Origin: Fidelibacterota bacterium
GTDB lineage: Bacteria > Marinisomatota > Marinisomatia > Marinisomatales > TCS55
Assembly: GCA_004124535.1 (NCBI GenBank)
Contig: SCKQ01000020.1
Span: 1-37,649 of the forward strand
DNA length: 37,649 bases
Direction of reading: 5' to 3'
Shown: piece by piece, positions 33,876 through 37,649 of the stretch
Position numbering within the stretch: position 1 is the stretch's first letter
Layout: the number at the start of each line of letters is the position of its first letter
Program-made: the position numbers and the translations under genes
Notes under the pieces: generated by a model
Told to the model about the DNA's origin: nothing
The model's database searches: none
The model's input: the letters and a program-made list of their open reading frames with translations, nothing else

Positions 33876-34163
33876 ATGCCGACATACGAATATATCTGCA
33901 ATGAGTGCGGTGAGCGGTTTGAAAATTTTCAAACTATGTCTTCTAAACCATTAACGAAACGGCCTGATTGTGAGGAAAAGAATTGCAACGTAACCCGGGT
34001 TATCAGTGGTGGTTCTGGACTGATTTTTAAAGGTTCCGGTTTTTATCTCACCGATTACAAGGAACGACCCAAAGTGGACAAAAAAGAGAAGGAAACGAAG
34101 AAAAAGGATGATAAACCAGCAAAAAAGGAAAAGACTGCAGCTACAGAGAAAACTGAGAAATAA
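33876..34163 (+). CDS. FmdB-type zinc ribbon protein
   Basis: The 95-residue protein begins 'MPTYEYICNECGERFE', the standard FmdB/CxxC-CxxC start. The first pair is C8xxC11; the second knuckle is the Cys in 'RPDCEEKNCNV'. 'RVISGGSGLIFKGSGFYLTDY' closes the core domain. The last 30 residues are almost entirely Lys, Glu and Thr and are probably disordered. Members of this family are predicted regulators or metal-binding proteins with no settled function. The isocitrate dehydrogenase gene starts two bases after the stop. Confidence 0.88.
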   Translation: MPTYEYICNECGERFENFQTMSSKPLTKRPDCEEKNCNVTRVISGGSGLIFKGSGFYLTDYKERPKVDKKEKETKKKDDKPAKKEKTAATEKTEK

Positions 34164-34165
34164 AC

Positions 34166-35362
34166 ATGACGGATAAACATATAAATAAGGCAACTATACA
34201 CTTCCAAAAGCTATTGCAGGATCAACTGGCGCGAGTAGACCGGATGAGCACCGTAGAAGAACAGACTGATTATGCGGCATTGAATCCAATTATTGTGGGT
34301 ATCCTTGGCGGTGACGGGATCGGGCCATTTATCGCTGCTGAAGCACAGCGTGTGCTGGAAAGTCTGCTGCAGGTTCCGCTGGATGCGGGAAAAATTACAT
34401 TTCGAGTTATTGAGGACTTAACGATCGAAAAAAGAGCCGAAGTGCGCCAGGCGATACCGGATGATGTGCTGGAAGAAATAAAAGAATGCCACGTAACACT
34501 TAAAGGCCCAACTACGACACCAAGAAAAGGGGACCCCTGGCCGAATATTGAAAGCGCAAATATAGCCATGCGTAAGGAATTGGATTTATTTGCCAATGTA
34601 CGTCCGGTGCGTGTACCCAGCGAAGGGATAGACTGGGTATTTTTCAGGGAGAATACGGAAGGAGCCTATGCGCTGGGCAGTAATGGTATAGATGTAACAG
34701 ATGACCTGGCCATGGATTTTACGGTTACGTCAACGCAAGGATCGGAGCGGCTGTTGCGCATGACATTCGAATACGCAAATAAAAATAATATTAACAAGGT
34801 TACCCTAGTCAGCAAAGCCAATGTTGTGAAGACCACCGACGGTAAATTTCTTAAGGTCGGCTATGAAATTGCTAAGGAATATCCTGATATCGAAGTAGAT
34901 GACTGGTACATTGACATAATGACAGCGAAATTAATCGATCCGAAGCGGCGCACGCAGTTCCGGGTTATGGCCCTGCCTAACTTGTATGGCGATATTTTGA
35001 CGGATGAAGCGGCTGAACTCCAGGGTGGTGTGGGTACGGCAGGCTCAGCAAATATTGGCAAGAAATATGCCATGTTTGAGGCAATACACGGTTCCGCGCC
35101 ACGGATGGTAGATGAAGGCCGGGCCCAGTATGCCGATCCATCGAGTATGATTCGGGCGGGGGCGATGCTGCTGCGGCACATCGGGTATGAAGGACAAGGT
35201 ATTAGACTGGAAATGGCGCTGGATATAACCGGGCAATTCGAGAAGAAACTGGTAATGACCGGGCGCAAAGATGGCGCCAGCAGCAGGGAATTCTGTGATT
35301 ATGTACTGGAAACGATTAATGATCCGGACTTGGAACAAAGATGGAAGTCCCACCAACCCTAA
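34166..35362 (+). CDS. icd: Isocitrate dehydrogenase (isocitrate/isopropylmalate dehydrogenase family)
   Basis: This beta-decarboxylating dehydrogenase is most like isocitrate dehydrogenase, making 2-oxoglutarate in the citric acid cycle. The 398 residues include 'VGILGGDGIGPFIAAEAQRVL', 'LKGPTTTPRKGDPWPNIESANIAMRKELDLFANVRPVR' (the Ser-x-Asn...Arg set binds isocitrate), 'FFRENTEGAYA', and the metal-binding 'NLYGDILTDEAAELQGGVG'. The region that selects the cofactor reads 'GSAPRMVDEG', neither the Lys-Tyr of NADP enzymes nor the Asp-Ile of NAD enzymes, so I do not assign the cofactor. About 40 residues precede the first strand. A strong terminator follows. Confidence 0.88.
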   Translation: MTDKHINKATIHFQKLLQDQLARVDRMSTVEEQTDYAALNPIIVGILGGDGIGPFIAAEAQRVLESLLQVPLDAGKITFRVIEDLTIEKRAEVRQAIPDDVLEEIKECHVTLKGPTTTPRKGDPWPNIESANIAMRKELDLFANVRPVRVPSEGIDWVFFRENTEGAYALGSNGIDVTDDLAMDFTVTSTQGSERLLRMTFEYANKNNINKVTLVSKANVVKTTDGKFLKVGYEIAKEYPDIEVDDWYIDIMTAKLIDPKRRTQFRVMALPNLYGDILTDEAAELQGGVGTAGSANIGKKYAMFEAIHGSAPRMVDEGRAQYADPSSMIRAGAMLLRHIGYEGQGIRLEMALDITGQFEKKLVMTGRKDGASSREFCDYVLETINDPDLEQRWKSHQP

Positions 35363-35385
35363 TTTGCAGGCCATAAAATTCACTG

Positions 35386-35420
35386 AAAAAGGTGCGTGAT
35401 TTTAGGCACCTTTTCTTTTT
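35386..35420 (+). terminator. Rho-independent terminator after icd
   Basis: AAAAGGTGC (35387-35395) pairs perfectly with GCACCTTTT (35406-35414) around a ten-base loop, and the T-rich run CTTTTT (35415-35420) follows. It is the best intrinsic terminator in the window. It ends only nine bases before the obgE ATG. Confidence 0.8.
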
Positions 35421-35429
35421 GGGTTCATT

Positions 35430-36398
35430 ATGTTTATCGATTACGCTGAAATAACGTGTGCAAGTGGAAAGGGCGGCGCTGGCGCCGTTACTTTTCGGCG
35501 GGAAAAGTTCGTTCCCAAAGGGGGCCCTGACGGTGGGGATGGCGGTAAAGGTGGCTCCGTTATTTTTGTAGCGGATCAAAACCTGCATACCCTGCAGGAT
35601 ATTCGTTATAAGAAGTCCTACCAGGCGGATAACGGTGCGCCGGGGTCCTCCAACCAGAAAACAGGCCGGGATGGGGAAGATGTACGTATTCGGGTGCCGC
35701 TGGGCACACTCATTCGTGATAGAAATACGAGTAAGGTAGAAGCGGATCTGGTAATAGAGGGCGAAGAATTTGTTGCCTGCCCTGGCGGAAAAGGCGGGAA
35801 GGGAAATGCCCGCTTCAAAACCGCTACTCGCCAAACACCGCGACATGCGCAAAAAGGAATCCCGGGAGAAAAAAGAAATTTTACTATTGAACTAAAGGTA
35901 TTGGCAGATGTGGGATTAGTAGGTTTACCCAACGCCGGTAAATCAACATTGCTAGCCGCGGTCTCGTCAGCTCGACCGAAGATCGCTGATTATCCTTTTA
36001 CCACGCTGCAGCCCCACCTGGGTATCGTAAAATACGGTGAATACCAGTCATTTGTAATGGCGGATATACCCGGCTTGATCGAAGGTGCCAGTGAGGGTAA
36101 AGGTCTGGGTCATCAATTCCTGAAGCACATTGAACGAACCAAATTATTATTGTTCCTAATTGACACTATGGAATCCGATCCAGCTGATACGTACGAACTG
36201 CTGCAACAAGAGTTGCTTAGCCACAATCCGGATCTGTCCAAACGAAAGCATATAATTGTGCGGACAAAAATTGATACAAAAGCTGATCATACTGATTGGA
36301 CCAAAATGGAGAATGAATACCTGGAAATATCTTCTGTGAGCGGTGCCGGTATACCGGCATTGATCAAACGGATTGGCAAATTGCTCAATGAACACTGA
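35430..36398 (+). CDS. obgE: GTPase ObgE/CgtA
   Basis: Obg is an essential GTPase of large ribosomal subunit assembly and stress response. The 322-residue protein has the glycine-rich Obg fold ('CASGKGGAGAVTFRREKFVPKGGPDGGDGGKGG', residues 10-43) and a G domain with P-loop G165-L-P-N-A-G-K-S-T173, switch region 'DYPFTTLQPHLG' and 'DIPGLIEGASEGKGLGHQFLKHIERT'. The guanine-recognition motif usually NKxD reads T279-K-I-D282. The protein ends just after the G domain, without the C-terminal extension some Obgs have. No clear Shine-Dalgarno precedes ATG 35430, because a terminator hairpin fills that space. Confidence 0.95.
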   Translation: MFIDYAEITCASGKGGAGAVTFRREKFVPKGGPDGGDGGKGGSVIFVADQNLHTLQDIRYKKSYQADNGAPGSSNQKTGRDGEDVRIRVPLGTLIRDRNTSKVEADLVIEGEEFVACPGGKGGKGNARFKTATRQTPRHAQKGIPGEKRNFTIELKVLADVGLVGLPNAGKSTLLAAVSSARPKIADYPFTTLQPHLGIVKYGEYQSFVMADIPGLIEGASEGKGLGHQFLKHIERTKLLLFLIDTMESDPADTYELLQQELLSHNPDLSKRKHIIVRTKIDTKADHTDWTKMENEYLEISSVSGAGIPALIKRIGKLLNEH

Positions 36399-37482
36399 GC
36401 AATTAGCTGCGTTAATATCGTTACTACATGTGCCCCTGGTCGGGGCCTATAAAGCCAGAAATCTGGTCACTGCCTTTCCCGAGTTAAAGGATATTTTTAC
36501 CGTATCGAAAACGGACTTGTGCCGCGTGAAGGGGATCGATGTTAAAACTGCCGAGCAGATCCGTAGCAATCATGACCTGGATCTGGGCCAGAAAGAACTG
36601 GAAAAAGCTGCTAAATCCGAGGTGACGATCCTTTCGTTGTGGGACAAGGAATTTCCGTACCTGTTGAAAAAGATTTATGACCCGCCGGCAGTACTCTATT
36701 GCCGGGGTCTACCCTTGCAAACTAAGGAAGACTGTATTGCGATTGTCGGCACACGGGCTATTACACCGTACGGCAGGGCAGTAACCAAACAGCTGGCAGC
36801 CGAACTTTCAGCTGTAGGGCTCACGATCGTTAGCGGTATGGCCCGGGGTATTGATACAGCAGCGCACAAAGCTACATTGGAAGCGGGGGGTCGGACCATT
36901 GCCGTACTGGGCTGTGGTGTGGATCGTGTTTATCCTGCTGAGAATAAGCAGGTTATGCAGCATATTATTGAACTGGGAACCGTCATTTCTGAATTCCCTT
37001 TTGGGACCAAGCCGGAAGGCGGCAATTTCCCACAGCGAAACCGCATTATTAGCGGACTCAGCCATGGAACCATAATCGTTGAAGCAGGGCACAGGAGCGG
37101 CGCAATCCTGACCGCCTTCAATGCAATTGACCAGAATCGGGAAGTTTTTGCCGTACCCGGCCGGATTGCGGATGAACGGAGCAAAGGTACCAATCGTTTG
37201 ATACGTAATGGGGCTGTACTTGTGGGACGAACTGAGCATGTTCTGCAGGCTATTGAACCCCAGTTAACCAAGCGCATAAAACCAAGACAGCGCAGTATTG
37301 ACCTGGATCTTTCTGATGAGGAGAGGGCCATATTTACCTTGCTGGAACACAGCCCCATCCACATTGATGAACTAGTGAAAAAATCAGAGATGGATCTGAC
37401 TATACTGTTAACTATATTACTGAGCCTGGAACTGAAAGGTGCCGTGCTACAGTTCAGTGGTAAACAGTTTGTCCGGGCATAA
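36388..37482 (+). CDS. dprA: DNA processing protein DprA
   Basis: DprA binds incoming single-stranded DNA and loads RecA during natural transformation. The 364-residue protein has an N-terminal helical domain, a Rossmann-like core with 'CIAIVGTRAITPYG', 'TIVSGMARGIDTAAHKATLEAGGRTIAVLGCGVDRVYPAENK', 'EFPFGTKPEGGNFPQRNRIISGL', 'GAILTAFNAIDQNREVFAVPGRI' and 'KGTNRLIRNGAVLV', and a C-terminal winged helix ('IDELVKKSEMDLTILLTILLSLELKGAVLQ'). ATG 36388 is preferred over TTG 36373; it overlaps the obgE stop by eleven bases. DprA is also widespread in species not known to be competent. Confidence 0.95.
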   Translation: MNTEQLAALISLLHVPLVGAYKARNLVTAFPELKDIFTVSKTDLCRVKGIDVKTAEQIRSNHDLDLGQKELEKAAKSEVTILSLWDKEFPYLLKKIYDPPAVLYCRGLPLQTKEDCIAIVGTRAITPYGRAVTKQLAAELSAVGLTIVSGMARGIDTAAHKATLEAGGRTIAVLGCGVDRVYPAENKQVMQHIIELGTVISEFPFGTKPEGGNFPQRNRIISGLSHGTIIVEAGHRSGAILTAFNAIDQNREVFAVPGRIADERSKGTNRLIRNGAVLVGRTEHVLQAIEPQLTKRIKPRQRSIDLDLSDEERAIFTLLEHSPIHIDELVKKSEMDLTILLTILLSLELKGAVLQFSGKQFVRA

Positions 37483-37525
37483 TTAGGAATTAATTTCGCG
37501 CAGCAATTTTATAGAATAATTCGAT

Positions 37526-37616
37526 GGAGAGGTGGCCGAGCTGGCTGAAGGCGCTCGCCTGCTAAGTGAGTATACCTCTATAAAGGGTATCGAGGGTTCG
37601 AATCCCTCCCTCTCCG
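37526..37616 (+). tRNA. tRNA-Ser (anticodon GCT)
   Basis: Class II tRNA. Acceptor strand GGAGAGG (37526-37532) pairs with CCTCTCC (37609-37615), discriminator G at 37616. The anticodon loop CTGCTAA gives GCT at 37561-37563, reading AGC and AGT serine codons. A long variable arm and a T arm with GTTCGAATCC are visible. The 3' CCA is not encoded (GCAAA follows), so it must be added by the CCA enzyme. Confidence 0.95.
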
Positions 37617-37619
37617 CAA

Positions 37620-37638
37620 AGTTTATTGTCAATAAACT
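37620..37638 (+). repeat. Perfect palindrome just after the tRNA
   Basis: AGTTTATTG (37620-37628) and CAATAAACT (37630-37638) form a perfect nine-base inverted repeat around one T, starting three bases after the tRNA discriminator. As RNA it could fold with a loop of three to five bases. No T-tract follows within the visible eleven bases. It may aid tRNA 3' processing or termination. Confidence 0.4.
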
Positions 37639-37649
37639 CCACTAGAATA

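Noticed and set aside
35316..35852. Reverse-strand open frame of 178 codons opposite icd end and obgE
   Set aside because: It runs through the terminator hairpin and the glycine-rich Obg coding region, and the product shows no recognisable motif.
1..37649. Mobile elements, prophage or CRISPR arrays
   Set aside because: I saw no transposase, integrase, phage structural gene or regularly spaced repeats on either strand.

Overview
The window is a dense, single-strand stretch of bacterial chromosome. Every gene I accept reads on the + strand, and many stops and starts overlap (TAATG, TGATG or a few bases). The largest gap is 14972-15157 (186 bases), so no gene-free stretch exceeds 300 bases. The organism looks like a Gram-negative member of the Fibrobacterota-Chlorobiota-Bacteroidota (FCB) superphylum. 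The evidence is a PorV-like outer-membrane protein beside a protein with a type IX secretion (T9SS) type A C-terminal sorting domain, a single-domain GT5-like protein followed by a lipoprotein as in Bacteroidetes, BamD, many outer-membrane barrels, and a perfect TAnnTTTG promoter element. Low-to-medium GC and the tetratricopeptide-associated TRAP transporter make Candidatus Marinimicrobia (SAR406) my best guess. That assignment is inference.

Layout. 1-4312: end of a probable mreB, then mreC-mreD-mrdA-rodA, the rod-shape and lateral-wall operon. 4395-9926: a YbgF-like TPR protein, a GT5-like pseudoenzyme, a lipoprotein, a beta-barrel and a second TPR protein. 9940-11244: glyA. 11301-14971: a three-gene TRAP transporter (TatT-like T component, DctP-like binding protein, fused DctQM) whose first gene has a hidden or damaged N-terminus. 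15033-16513: a promoter and structured leader driving a PorV-like gene. 16544-23910: a catalytically dead M6-type secreted protein, a metallopeptidase/propeller/barrel fusion, a DUF5683-like membrane protein and BamD. 23911-25453: nadD and a Na+/Ca2+ exchanger. 25513-27035: ftsE-ftsX. 27111-29756: hrcA-grpE-dnaJ without dnaK, with a DnaJ that has only two of the four zinc motifs. 29756-32829: ComEA-like protein, a one-span membrane protein and a PilM/PilN/PilO-like fusion. 32826-34163: rsmD, coaD, an FmdB-type zinc ribbon. 34166-35362: isocitrate dehydrogenase, then a clear terminator. 35430-37482: obgE and dprA. 37526-37616: tRNA-Ser(GCT).

How the genes work together. Two themes stand out. 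One is envelope building: wall elongation, outer-membrane protein assembly and a PorV-centred secretion group whose cargo is a pseudo-peptidase. The other is a possible DNA-uptake set: ComEA-like protein, pilus-platform-like fusion and DprA. Housekeeping genes (glyA, nadD, coaD, rsmD, obgE, icd) are interleaved. The least described parts are the pseudo-M6 protein with its PorV, peptidase-barrel and BamD neighbours, the GT5-like/lipoprotein/barrel/TPR cassette, and the PilMNO-like fusion with its one-span partner. I see no CRISPR array, insertion sequence, prophage or rRNA. Base composition rises visibly toward the right-hand end.
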